DNA of 64,000 nucleotides from JAIBJN01 sp963839745 (GTDB taxonomy: Bacteria; Actinomycetota; Thermoleophilia; Gaiellales; Gaiellaceae). Below, one piece after another: positions 9,178-18,589 of the stretch. Where the stretch lies: NCBI GenBank assembly GCA_963839745.1, contig CAWIWC010000001.1:1-64000 (forward strand), read 5' to 3'. The notes beneath the pieces are model-generated. The model searched no databases and was not told where the DNA came from. It saw nothing but the letters and a program-made list of their open reading frames with translations. How positions within the stretch are numbered: the stretch's first letter is position 1; each line of letters starts with the position of its first letter. Both the position numbers and the translations under genes were made by a program.

Positions 9178-9477
9178 CTAGTCGAGCTCGAGCCCGAGGC
9201 TCGGCAGGCGCTTGAGGACAAGCCGGTTGAAGACGGCTTCGTACTCCTCCGCGGCGTCCGTGTCGAGCGTCCTCGCGTAGCCGTCGCGGTATTCCAGAAG
9301 CGCATCCCTGGCGGTGTCCACGCGGTCGACGTAGTCGCCGTAGAGCTCCTCGGCGTCGTCGCGCGGAGCGCGGTTGTAGGCGTCGAGCGCGGCCTGGCAG
9401 TCGCGCAGAAGGTCGCCGTTTTCGGCCGCGAAAAGCTCGAGCTGGCGCCCGGCCAGTTCGACGAAGCGCCCAGGCAT
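9178..9477 (-). CDS. Hypothetical 99-residue helical protein
   Basis: I do not recognise a family. The product is strongly acidic and predicted helical (NGDLLRDCQAALDAY, DDAEELYGDYVDRVDTARDAL), without signal peptide or membrane segment. It is divergent from the EEP hydrolase gene, with only 22 bp between the start codons. Its own -10-like box TAGTCT overlaps that of the neighbour. Codon use matches adjacent genes, so it looks real. Confidence 0.65.
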   Translation of the reverse strand: MPGRFVELAGRQLELFAAENGDLLRDCQAALDAYNRAPRDDAEELYGDYVDRVDTARDALLEYRDGYARTLDTDAAEEYEAVFNRLVLKRLPSLGLELD

Positions 9478-9499
9478 CGCTCACTAGACTAGAGCGCGA
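9478..9499. promoter_or_regulatory. Overlapping divergent -10 boxes in a 22-bp intergenic gap
   Basis: TAGACT (9485-9490) on the + strand lies 9 nt before the GTG at 9500. TAGTCT (9491-9486 on the - strand) lies 8 nt before the ATG at 9477. The two hexamers share five base pairs, so only one polymerase could open this site at a time. Both transcripts would be nearly leaderless. Confidence 0.55.
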
Positions 9500-10225
9500 G
9501 TGCGTCTCCTCGTTCGCAGCTGGAACCTCTACCACGGGAGGACGCACCCGCCGACCTCGAAGCTGCACCTGGAGCAGATGGTGCGCCTCGTCACCGCGGA
9601 CGCCCCGGACATCGTCGCGCTGCAGGAGGTGCCGTTGTGGGCCGTACGGCGGCTAGAGGCCTGGAGCGGCATGCAGGCCTCGTGGGCGATGACGATGCCG
9701 GCCTTGCTCGGGCCGCTCGCACGTCACATCACGAACGCCGACCCGCCGCGGTTCCGCTCCAGCCTGACCGGACAGGCAAACGTCCTGCTCGTGAACCCGC
9801 ATTTCGAGACCGGGCGGCACCGCCGGATCGTGCTCAACCCGGAGCTCTCGCGCGCCGATCAGCTCCTGGGCTCGCACCGGCGGATCTGCCACTCCCTCGA
9901 GGTGGACGCTGGGCCCGAGCGCCTGCTCGCCGCGAACCTGCACGCGTCGAACGACCCCGACCCGCAGCTCGTCGCCGTGGAGATCGACCGCGCCGCGTCG
10001 TTCCTCTCCGGCATCGAGCCCGTCGTGCTCTGTGGGGATTTCAACGTCAGGCGCCACGGCGTCCCGGGTTTCAGCGAGCCGATCGACGGCGTCGACCAGG
10101 TGCTCGTCCGCGGTTTCGAGCTCGAGCGGGGGCCGGAGAGCTGGCCGGAGGCGCGACGGCGGACGAGCGGCGTCGTGCTCTCCGACCACGCCCCGGTCGA
10201 GGCGGTGATCGCATCGACCTCGTAG
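9500..10225 (+). CDS. Endonuclease/exonuclease/phosphatase-family hydrolase
   Basis: The 241-residue protein has the EEP fold signatures: SWNLYHGR at the N-terminus, PDIVALQEVP (catalytic Glu), LLAANLHAS, VVLCGDFNVR (Asp/Asn metal and phosphate ligands) and a C-terminal LSDHAPVEAVI (general-base His). Members cleave nucleic-acid or phospho-monoester/diester bonds; the substrate is not predictable. There is no signal peptide, so it is probably cytosolic. The GTG start is chosen because TAGACT sits 9 nt upstream and the next gene starts 2 bp after the stop. Confidence 0.8.
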   Translation: MRLLVRSWNLYHGRTHPPTSKLHLEQMVRLVTADAPDIVALQEVPLWAVRRLEAWSGMQASWAMTMPALLGPLARHITNADPPRFRSSLTGQANVLLVNPHFETGRHRRIVLNPELSRADQLLGSHRRICHSLEVDAGPERLLAANLHASNDPDPQLVAVEIDRAASFLSGIEPVVLCGDFNVRRHGVPGFSEPIDGVDQVLVRGFELERGPESWPEARRRTSGVVLSDHAPVEAVIASTS

Positions 10226-10227
10226 CG

Positions 10228-11296
10228 GTGCGCGCCGGCCTCCCGGTGCTCGACCGCTTCGCCTACCTGAACGCGGGGACGTTCGGGCCGCTCCCGCGCG
10301 CGACGGTTGAGGCGATGGAGGGCGTCCAGCGGCGCGAGCTCGAGGAGGGGCGCTCCAACCGCCCGTACTTCGAGCGCGCCCTCGCCGACCGCGAGCGCCT
10401 CCGAGAGGCCTTCGCCGGCCTCATCGGCGCCGGCAAAGGCTGCATGGCGCTGACGACGTCGACGACCGAGGGGTGCAACATCGCCATCGGGGGCCTGGGG
10501 ATCGGGCCGGGCGACGAGGTGGTCACGACCGACTCGGAGCACCCGGGCCTGTTCGGCGGGCTCGTCGCCTCGGGGGCGACACTGCGGATCGCGGCCATCC
10601 GCGACCTGCCGGCCGCGGAGGTCCTGGCCGCCCTGGAGGCGCAGATCACGCCGCAGACGCGGCTCGTCGCGATCTCGCACGTCTCGTGGCTCACGGGCGT
10701 CGTCCTGCCGGTCGCCGAGCTCGCCGGGCGCGGGGTCCCGCTCCTCGTCGACGGCGCCCAGGCGGCCGGGACGATCCCCGTCGACGTCCGGGAGCTCGGC
10801 TGCGACTTCTACACGGTGTCGGCGCAGAAGTGGCTCCTCGGCCCTGCGGCCACGGGCGCGCTCTACGTCCACCCGGACCGCGTCGAGAACAGCCGCGTCG
10901 CGTTTCCGTCCTACTTCTCGTGGCAGCTGCCGAAGTACGAGCTGATCGAGGGCGCGGGCCGGTTCGAGGGGTCGTGGACGCCGGTGGCCTCGGTCGCAGG
11001 GATGCTCGCCTCCTTCGAGCTTCATGACGGAGGCCGGGGAGGACCGGTTCACGCGCGCCCGTGAGGCCGCCGAGCGCCTGCGGCAGCTCCTGCTCGAGCG
11101 GGGCGCCGACGTGGTGACCGAGCCCGGGCAGGCCACGCTCGTCACGTGGCGCGCGGAAGAGCCGGAAGCGCTCGTCAGAAGCCTCGCCGAGGCAGGTGTC
11201 GTCGTGCGCGACCTGCCCGGCACGGGCTTCGTCCGCGCGTCCTGCGGTTTCTGGACGAACGAGGACGACCTCGAACGCCTCGTTCGAGGGCTTTAG
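10228..11296 (+). pseudogene. Class V aminotransferase/cysteine desulfurase-like gene with one frameshift
   Basis: Frame one (10228 to about 11030) gives a PLP fold-type I enzyme: FAYLNAGTFGPLP, TTSTTEGCNIA, DSEHPG, ISHVSWLTG, PLLVDGAQAAGT and the lysine motif TVSAQKWLLGP. The reading then jumps to another frame (to 11296: EAGEDRFTRAREAAERLRQLL to the C-terminus). Deleting one G at 11029-11030 restores a continuous protein (...ELHDEAGEDRF...) of about 355 aa. Either the gene is disrupted or the base is an assembly error. It lies 2 bp after the EEP gene, probably co-transcribed. Isopenicillin N epimerase-like or EgtE-like roles are possible. Confidence 0.75.
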
Positions 11297-11326
11297 CCCG
11301 GCCGCGACAGGGCCGAAGCGGTCCAC

Positions 11327-12584
11327 ATGCCGCACGTTCTCCGGGGTCTTCTCCTTACCGGGGCAGTGGTGCTGCTGGCCGGATGCGGCCTCGGGACCAG
11401 CGCGCCGCGCGAGGCTGCTCCCAAGCAGCCGGTCACCCGAGCGCAGCTGGCCGCCATGGTCCTCCCGAAGGCCGACCTCGGACCGTCGGTCAAAGGGCTG
11501 GCCGAGTACCGGCCGGCCGGGGAGATGACCAACGCGAGGTTCGCGTCGAACACGGTGGACCCCGACGGACACGGCGTCGTCGCTCCGCGCGAAGGGCCGC
11601 GTGCTCGGATTCGAGCGCACCTACATCCATCCGCGACTCGCCTCGCTGAGCGTGCGCAAGGGAACGCTGTCGCTCGGCACCGGCGTCGAGCTGCTCGACG
11701 ACCCCGTGTACGCGGTGCAATACCTCCATGCGCGCCTGACCGACTACGAGCGCCTGAGAGGGCCGGTGCGGCCCGGGATCAAGCTCCGCAACGTGTCGTC
11801 GTTCGAGATCGCCGGCATCGGCGACGAGGGGGGCGGCGTCCGCGCCACGGTCATCGTCCCGAGCCTGATCCGTGCCCAGGAGACGTCGGTCATGTTCCGG
11901 CGGGGGCGCGTCGTGGCCTACGTCAGTGTCGTTCGCGCCGACAAGGGCGACGCGCGCCAGGAGGCGATGAGGCTCGCCGTGGAGCTCGACCGCCGCATCC
12001 AGGCCGTGCTGGCGGGCGAGATCGACGTCAAGCCGGTCAAGCCGGACGGGCTGACCGTTGCGAATCGCGCTGCCAGGAAGAAGCTTCCCGAGATGACGAT
12101 GGCCGCCGAGGACGTCGCCGCCGACGCGAGGGTGTACGAGGAGGGCAGGGTGGACGGCGACGGCTACTCCGCATACCAGCGCGTCTTCCGGGACGTGATG
12201 GTGGGCGGCTCGCATCTGGTCGCGCTGCGGGCCGAGACGCAGCTCTACGACACCCCGGCGAGCGCGGTTCTCGGAATGAAGTTCGTCGACAGGCCCGGCG
12301 GACGTCAGGTCTACGCGCAGGGCGTCGTCCAGAGCTTCGCCGAGGAGACGAGCGTCCGCCCGACGAAGGTCCGCGTCAGCCCGCTGCGAAACCCGGGCCG
12401 CGGCATGAAGGGGATCGCCGTCACGTTCGAGCTCGTCGGCGCGAAGTTCCGGATGGCGTCGATCTTCATGCGCTCGGGCAGGTTCGTGCAGTCCGTGACG
12501 GGCATCTGCCGCGTCGAGGCGTTCGACCCAGGCGACCTGAAGCCGCTGGCCCAGCGCGTCCAGGTCCGCCTGCTGGCGGCCTAG
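11327..12584 (+). pseudogene. Putative lipoprotein of unknown function, frameshifted
   Basis: The 5' part encodes a lipoprotein signal (GLLLTGAVVLLAGC, Cys near residue 20) and a short Pro/Ala-rich linker. From about 11575 the protein continues in another frame through 12584 with no recognised domain. The join point is in GACACGGCGTCGTC, where removing one base gives one chain of about 418 aa. The large C-terminal half has alternating beta-rich segments (VTFELVGAKFRMASIFMR, FVQSVTGICRVEAF). The stop codon overlaps the convergent GNAT gene by 4 bp. Confidence 0.65.
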
Positions 12585-13081
12585 CCGTCGCCATCGAGCA
12601 GAAGCTCGACGACGACCACATCCCGCCAGACGCCGTCGAGCCGCGCATGGCGCCGATAGACGCCGACCTCGCGGAAGCCGAGCGAGCGGCAGAGCGCGAG
12701 GCTCGCCTCGTTCTCCGGGAAGATCCGGCTGACGAGCTTCCAGAAGCCGCGGGCTCGGGCCTCCGCGGCCAGCGCCTCCATCGCCATGCGCCCGGCGCCA
12801 CGGCCGCGAGCCTCGACCGCGACGTAGACGGAGAAGTCACCGACGCCGCGATAGACGTCGCGGTGAGCCCTGTAGGGAGGCGCCGAGGCCCAGGCGAGGA
12901 CGGCGCCGCCGTCGTCCTCCACGACCACGAGCGGGAAGCCCTCGTCGAGCCAGGCTTCGACGTCCGCCGCCGTCCGCTCGCGCGTCTCGAAGGTGGCCAG
13001 CCGGCCGGCGATGCCCTCGTTGTAGATCCGGGCGATCGCCTCGGCGTCCTCCGGCCGCGGCGGTCGGGTGCGGAGGGGCAC
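12581..13081 (-). CDS. GNAT-family N-acetyltransferase, phosphinothricin-acetyltransferase-like
   Basis: The 166-residue protein begins RPPRPEDAEAIARIYNEGI and carries the acetyl-CoA motif A (VYVAVEARGRGAGRMAMEAL) and motif B (FPENEASLALCRSLGFREVG), ending in the YRRHARLDGVWRDVVVVELLL tail of the Pat/Bar/YncA subgroup. Such enzymes N-acetylate phosphinothricin, methionine sulfoximine or other small amines. Actual specificity is not predictable. It is 5 bp downstream of the HD-domain gene on the same strand, suggesting a two-gene transcript. Confidence 0.8.
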   Translation of the reverse strand: MPLRTRPPRPEDAEAIARIYNEGIAGRLATFETRERTAADVEAWLDEGFPLVVVEDDGGAVLAWASAPPYRAHRDVYRGVGDFSVYVAVEARGRGAGRMAMEALAAEARARGFWKLVSRIFPENEASLALCRSLGFREVGVYRRHARLDGVWRDVVVVELLLDGDG

Positions 13082-13086
13082 GGCGG

Positions 13087-13656
13087 CTAGGCGGCTTCAG
13101 TCCGCAGGCCCAGCTGACCCGCGATCGGGCGCATCGCCGTGACGACGTTGCGGATGTGGTCGTCGAGCTCGAGCCCGATCAGCTCCGCGCCTGCGTAGAC
13201 CTCGTCGCGGTGGACGCCCGCCGCGAACGACGGCTGCTTGAGCTTCTTCTTCACGGACTTCGGCTCGAGGGTCTCGATCCCGTCGGGCCGCACGAGGCCG
13301 CACGCGTGCACGAAGCCGGCCAGCTCGTCGCAGGCGAACAGCGTCTTCTTGAGCGGCGTGTCGCGCGGGATGTCGAGATGCTCGGCGTGCGAGAGCACCG
13401 CCTCGATCACGTCGTCCGGCCAGCCTTCCTCGCGGAGGATGGGCGCGCCGTCCTGGGGATGCTGGTCGAGGGTGGGGTGCATCTCGTAGTCGAAGTCGTG
13501 CAGGAGCGCGACCGCGCTCCAGAGCTCCTCGTCCTCGCCCTGCTCGCGCGCGTAGTAGGCGACGCAGGCCTCGACCGCGAGCGCGTGACGGAGGAGCGCC
13601 TCGCTCTTCGTGTGGCGGGTGAGCGTCTCCCAGGCCCGTTCGCGGGTGACCTCCAT
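13087..13656 (-). CDS. HD-domain metal-dependent phosphohydrolase
   Basis: The 189-residue protein has an HDIG-type HD domain. Metal ligands are visible at LLRHALAVE (His), VALLHDFDYEMHP (HD), VLSHAEHLDI (two His) and FACDELAGFV (Asp). Related proteins are small single-domain phosphohydrolases acting on nucleotides or similar phosphates. The start is ATG; TATCCT lies 10 nt upstream without a clear ribosome site. It is divergent from murA and followed closely by the GNAT gene. Confidence 0.8.
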   Translation of the reverse strand: MEVTRERAWETLTRHTKSEALLRHALAVEACVAYYAREQGEDEELWSAVALLHDFDYEMHPTLDQHPQDGAPILREEGWPDDVIEAVLSHAEHLDIPRDTPLKKTLFACDELAGFVHACGLVRPDGIETLEPKSVKKKLKQPSFAAGVHRDEVYAGAELIGLELDDHIRNVVTAMRPIAGQLGLRTEAA

Positions 13657-13742
13657 AGGGCCGTTTAGGATAGCCTCGTCGGTCGCTCCGGACGTCCGAG
13701 CAACGCTGATCCGTGCCCGAGACCCTTGTCGCAGACAGGCTG

Positions 13743-15023
13743 ATGGAGTCCTTCGTCATCGACGGGCGCCGCCCGCTGCGCGGAAGCGTGCGCGCGGCCG
13801 GGAACAAGAACGCTGCGCTCCCCATCGTCGCCGCGACGCTCCTGACCGAGGAGCCCGTGACGCTGACGAACATCCCGGCGATCAAGGACGTGGAAACGAT
13901 GCTCGACCTGGTCGCCGATCTCGGCGTCGAGGTCGATCGCCAGGGCGGCGGCCGCGTGCGCATCGTCGCCGAGGACGTGCTCAAGCACGAGCTCGACGCC
14001 GAGCTCTGCACGCGGATCCGCGCCTCGATCCTCCTCGCGGGGCCGCTGCTCGCGCGCTGGGGCGAGGCGATCGTCCCGCCGCCGGGCGGAGACGTCATCG
14101 GCAGGCGCAGGCTCGACACCCACATTCACGCCTTCGCCCGTCTCGGCGCCGAGATCGAAGCCGACCGCAAGCTGCACATGACGGCCAACGGGCTCGTCGG
14201 CGCCCGCATCTTCCTCGACGAGGCGTCCGTGACCGGCACGGAGAACGCAGTCATGGCGGCCGTGCTCGCCGAGGGGGAGACGACGATCACCAACGCCGCT
14301 TGCGAGCCTCACGTCCAGGACCTCTGCAACTTCCTCGTCGCGCTCGGCGCGCGCATCGAGGGCATCGGGTCGAACGTCCTCCACGTGCGCGGCGTCGACC
14401 GGCTCGGCGGCGGCGAGTGGCGCATCTGCCCCGACCACATCGAGGTGGCGAGCTTCGTCGGCCTCGGCGCCGTGACCGAGGGCGAGATCGTCATCGAGGA
14501 CGTCGTCCACGAGCACCTCGCCGGCGTCTGGCACGGCTTCGCGCGGCTGGGCATCGAGTGCCACGCGGAAGGGTCGTCGGTGCGCGTCCCGGGGGGCCAG
14601 GAGCTCGTGATCCAGGACGACCTCGGCGCCCAGATCCCCAAGATCGAAGACGGCCCGTGGCCGGCCTTCCCGGCCGACCTGACCTCCATCGCCCTCGCGG
14701 TCGCGACGCAGGCGACGGGCACGGTGCTGATCTTCGAGAAGATGTTCGAGAACCGGCTCTTCTTCGTGGACAAGCTCGTCAACATGGGGGCGCGGATCAT
14801 CCTCTGCGACCCGCATCGCGCCGTCGTCAGCGGCCCGGCCCGCCTCTACGGGGAGCGCATGGAGAGCCCCGACATCCGCGCGGGCATGGCGATGCTGATC
14901 GCGAGCCTGTGCGCGGAAGGCCGCTCGACGATCGGGAACATCGGGCAGATCGACAGGGGCTACGAGCGGATCGACGAGCGCCTGCGGGCGCTCGGTGCCA
15001 GCATCGAACGGGTGGAGGGATAG
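13743..15023 (+). CDS. murA: UDP-N-acetylglucosamine 1-carboxyvinyltransferase MurA
   Basis: Catalyses enolpyruvyl transfer from PEP to UDP-GlcNAc, the first committed step of peptidoglycan synthesis. The EPT fold motifs are intact (RAAGNKNAALP near the N-terminus; AGMAMLIASLCAEG near the C-terminus). The active-site loop reads PPGGDVIGRRRLDTH: the normally catalytic Cys is Asp, at residue 117 when counted from this ATG, the same position as in Mycobacterium tuberculosis. Asp there is known to keep activity and block fosfomycin alkylation. The ATG at 13743 matches the family N-terminus; a GTG at 13713 would add 10 residues. ridA-like gene follows 2 bp later. Confidence 0.92.
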   Translation: MESFVIDGRRPLRGSVRAAGNKNAALPIVAATLLTEEPVTLTNIPAIKDVETMLDLVADLGVEVDRQGGGRVRIVAEDVLKHELDAELCTRIRASILLAGPLLARWGEAIVPPPGGDVIGRRRLDTHIHAFARLGAEIEADRKLHMTANGLVGARIFLDEASVTGTENAVMAAVLAEGETTITNAACEPHVQDLCNFLVALGARIEGIGSNVLHVRGVDRLGGGEWRICPDHIEVASFVGLGAVTEGEIVIEDVVHEHLAGVWHGFARLGIECHAEGSSVRVPGGQELVIQDDLGAQIPKIEDGPWPAFPADLTSIALAVATQATGTVLIFEKMFENRLFFVDKLVNMGARIILCDPHRAVVSGPARLYGERMESPDIRAGMAMLIASLCAEGRSTIGNIGQIDRGYERIDERLRALGASIERVEG

Positions 15024-15025
15024 GC

Positions 15026-15412
15026 ATGGACAAGCAGGCCGTACGCACCGACAGGGCGCCGGCGCCCTTCCAGGGAGCGCCCTACTCGCAGGGCATCGTC
15101 GCGGGCGACCTCGTGTTCGTCTCCGGGCAGCTGGGCATCGACCCGGAGGCCGGCCAGGTCGTCGAGGGCGGGATCGTCGAGCAGACCCAGCAGGTCATGA
15201 AGAACCTCTCGGCGATCCTCGAGGAGGCCGGGTCCAGCCTCGACAAGATCCTGATGACGTCGATCTTCCTCATCGAGCTGGACGACTTCCAGCCGATGAA
15301 CGAGGTCTACGCGAGCCACCTGAGCGAGCCGTACCCGGCCCGCGCCACGGTCGAGATCGCGGCGCTGCCCTCGGGCTGCCGCGTCGAGATCGCAGTCGTC
15401 GCCGGGCGTTAG
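15026..15412 (+). CDS. RidA/YjgF-family protein
   Basis: The 128-residue protein matches Rid proteins: APYSQGIVAGDLVFVSGQLGIDP, ILEEAGSSLDKILMTSIFL, YPARATVEIAALP and a C-terminal CRVEIAVVAGR. The Arg in YPARATVE is the one that binds the carboxylate of imine/enamine intermediates in the RidA subgroup. The family hydrolyses reactive 2-aminoacrylate-type intermediates made by PLP enzymes. A GGAGGG site overlaps the end of murA, so translation is probably coupled to it. Confidence 0.85.
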   Translation: MDKQAVRTDRAPAPFQGAPYSQGIVAGDLVFVSGQLGIDPEAGQVVEGGIVEQTQQVMKNLSAILEEAGSSLDKILMTSIFLIELDDFQPMNEVYASHLSEPYPARATVEIAALPSGCRVEIAVVAGR

Positions 15413-15434
15413 AGGGATTGGCGGAAGGATGCTC

Positions 15435-15546
15435 GCCGTCGGGACGTGATGGTCGTTCCGAGGCAAGGACGCAGGGAGCGTTCGTAGCTGGAGGCTACGG
15501 GCGCGACTGAGGACACGGCTCGGGGCGAGCAGCGCGGCCCGACGGC
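15435..15546 (+). ncRNA. Candidate structured RNA downstream of the ridA-like gene
   Basis: The 165-bp gap between two gene ends contains a 112-nt segment closed by a perfect 9-bp stem: GCCGTCGGG (15435-15443) with CCCGACGGC (15538-15546). Inside is a hairpin CGTAGC/GCTACG with a 5-nt loop (15483-15499), plus further G/C-rich pairing. No coding frame is evident. It could be a small RNA, an attenuator, or a structured repeat. The strand is set only by the upstream gene, since the stem is symmetrical. Confidence 0.4.
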
Positions 15547-15577
15547 AACGCGCTCCTTTCGTTAAGCCCTCGCCTAC

Positions 15578-18492
15578 CTAACGCGCGCGGACGGAGCGGT
15601 AGTACGTCGCTGCGGTGAAGTTGAGCTTCGTGACCCGGAAGGCCACGCGGCCCGGATAGCGCGTCGCGCGGAGGCGGAAGCTCACCTTGCCGCCCGTGCC
15701 TGTGCGCTTCGACACGATGCGGACGCCCGCGCCGGAGATGCGGACGTTCGCACCGGCCACCGGCTGGTAGTAGCCGTTCCGCACCGTCAGCGTGACCGTC
15801 CGCCACTGGTTCCGGACGGGATAGCCGAGGAACGAGCCGCGGAAGCGCTGGGTGGTGGGCGTGCTGGTGCCGGTGCCGAGCGGCGGCAGGGTGAAGGGGC
15901 GCGCGGCGCTGTAGTCGCCGAGGTTGTTGTCGGCGTCGATCATCGCGACCCGCCAGAAGAAGTTGCCGCCGTTCGAGAACGCCGCGGAGGTCATCACCGG
16001 CGCGTGGGCGGTCGTCTGCGTCGTGACGGTCTCGTTGACGGTGGCGAAGTCCGCGCGGGTCGAGATCTGGACGCGGTAGTCGTCGGCGCGGGGCCGGGGA
16101 TCCCACCGGAGGAGCAGGCGGCGAACACCGACCTCCTCGGTGGTGCCGCTCGGCTCGGGGATCGTGTGCGTGAACGTGCTGGGCAGCGAGTACGGGCCGT
16201 CGAGGGTCGAGAGGCCGTCGGTCGGGAAGTTCGCGCGGACCGTCCACGTGAACACGCCGACTCCGGTCATCTCGGTGAACGTGCCGGCGGGCGCCGGGAT
16301 GTTGCGGAAGTCCCTGCGCCTGGCCGTTGGGCTGGACGACGTGCAGGTCGTAGGAGACTGCGCCAGGCACGGTCGACCACTTGATCGTCGGCAGGAAGGC
16401 GCCGGTCGTCGGGTTGTCCGGGTCGAAGACCGGCTTGGGCAGCTGCTTCGTGAACGTCCCGCTCTCCGACCAGGTGAGGCCGACCTCTCCGGACCCGTTC
16501 TCAGCATCCGCGCGCACGCGCCAGTACAGCGTCGTGTCCGACGGATAGGTCGTGTTGCTCGTGTACGAGCTCGCGTCGGTCTCGAAGTCGTCGATGAGCG
16601 TCCCGAAGCGTCGGGTCCGACCGCGACCTGGAGCCGGTACTGACGCGCGTCGTGGACAGGCGTCCACTGGAACACCGTCGCGGGCGTGTTCACGGCCGCG
16701 CCGTTCGCGGGCGCGAGGAGGGCCGGAGGCGCGGACTGCTTCGTGAAGCTCTGCGCCCCGCTCGTGAGCGGCTCGGCCGAGACGAAGTCGCCGTTCGCGG
16801 CATCGGCCGGCAGGACGGCCCAGTAGTAGAGCGTCGTCTCGTCAGCGTAGCCGATGGACGTGGCCGCCTTCCGCGGAGCGTAGGCCGGGATGCGCGTGTA
16901 CGCGAAGTCGATCACGTTCGTGAAGTTCGGGTCGCGCGCGACGAGGACGTAGTAGCTCTCCGCGCCCGGGATCGGATCCCAGGTGAAGAGCGGCATCGTC
17001 CCGACCGTCGCTCCCGTGAGCGGGCCGTTGTAGTCGCCGGAGGACATCTCGCAGGGCGGTCCGCATGCCGCGCTCGCCGGAGGCCCGTTCCACTTGAACG
17101 CGGCCTGGTTGTTGGCGGGCAGGTACGTCCAGTCGCCGTTGATCGGCGTCGCGCTGATGGACGGCCGGTCGTACGCGCGGACGCGGACGCAGTACTCGGC
17201 GCCGGCGGTGAGGGCCCTGAACGAGTCGGTGGACGGGGGCACCGTCGTCGGATAGGGCGAGCCGGTGACCCTGCTCCAGCCGAGCGGCGTCCAGGCGCGC
17301 ACGGAGGTGTCGGTGTCCCAGATGTGCGCTGGCCCAGTTGCAGACGCCGCCCGAGAACGTGGTCACGTTCACCGTGTAGCCGGAGGCCCCGATCACGGGC
17401 TCCCAGACGACGACCGGGGTATCGGTGTCGAGCACGGCGGTCCCCGCGTCGGTGTCGACGGCGGGGTCGGCGGTGTTGTCGCGCATGTGGACGTTCTCGA
17501 TGCTGGGTGCCGTCACGGGAGGCACGTTGTCGAACGTCTTGGTGAAGGACGGGCCGACGTTCCAGACGCCGGCGTTGCCCTCGGAGTCGATCGCGCGCAC
17601 GCGCCAGAAGTAGGTGTTGTTGTCGAGTACGACCGTCGGGCGAGAGGGAGGTTCCGAGCGTCGAGGCCTGCGTGAAGAAGTTGATCGGGTCGCAGCAGAC
17701 CTTCGAGCCGGATGCCCAGTCCGAGGAGAAGTTGACCTCGACCTGGTAGCCGGCCGCGCCGAGCACCGGCGTCCACGAGAAGTGGGGGTCGACGAGCTCC
17801 GGATCGGGGGAGAGGTCCGTGTACGTCGGCGTCGAGGTCGACGGCCAGGACCACGTGAAGGAGGCGACGGTCGACGCGGCACCCTCGTGGCCCTGCGCGT
17901 TCAGCGGCGTGATCCCCCAGTAGTAGGTCCCCGGGGGCATCGGGTCGTTGAGCGTGAACTGCGTCGACGCGGTCTCGACCGGCTCGCCGAAGACGAGGGT
18001 GCCGAGATCCGGGTCGCTCGCGACCTTGACGAGGTACTTCGCGGCGCCCTGCACGGCGCCCCACCTGAGCTCGAGCGCGTGATCCGGGTACGTGATCGTG
18101 GCGCCGTTCGACGGAGCGAGCAGCGCGGCCTGCGCCGTCCACGCCATGTCGAGGCTGCGCACGTCCGACCACGCGCCGACGTCGCCGCCACTCGTCACCC
18201 CGCGCACGCGCCAGTAGTAGGTCCCGTTCGGGACGAGGAGCTTCAGCGCGGCCCGCGTGTTCTTCGTGCTCACCATGGTCGCGCCGTTGAAGCCCGGATC
18301 GGCGGCGAACTCGAACTCGTACCGGTCGGCGCCGGCGACGGGATCCCACCGGAACGGCGGGAGCTCGCTCACCGTCATGCCCTCGTCCGGGCCGGTCAGG
18401 ACCGGGGCGACGAGCGCGCCGCCTGCAGGAACGGCGACGACGAGCGTGAGCGCCAGGAGCGCGGTGAGTGCGGTGCGCTGTTTCGTAGACAC
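15578..18492 (-). pseudogene. Secreted Fn3-like repeat protein, broken by four frameshifts
   Basis: Starting at 18492, a signal peptide (TALLALTLVVAVPAGGALVA) precedes repeated Fn3/Ig-like modules of the type LLAPSNGATI...LRWGAVQGAAKYLVKVASDP...TYYWRVR. The chain switches frame near 17638, 17333, 16610 and 16312 and finishes at 15578 with a C-terminal beta domain (VTLTVRNGYYQPVAGANVRISG...KVSFRLRATRYPGRVAF). Joining the pieces gives about 970 residues. Three joins sit at short G/C runs where one base too many explains the shift, so sequencing error is as likely as gene decay. It is probably an adhesin or matrix protein. Confidence 0.7.
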
Positions 18493-18589
18493 TTCGGCAG
18501 CAGGACCCCGCGCTCACCGTGGGTTCCCACCGTCCCGTGCGCATCCTCAGGAAGGGGGATACAGCGCGGCCGGGTCTAACCTTCCAGCC

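Noticed and set aside
16300..17650. Programmed ribosomal frameshifting in the Fn3 protein
   Set aside because: Four shifts, in different directions, at different short runs and without slippery heptamers or shared structure; decay or sequence error explains it better.
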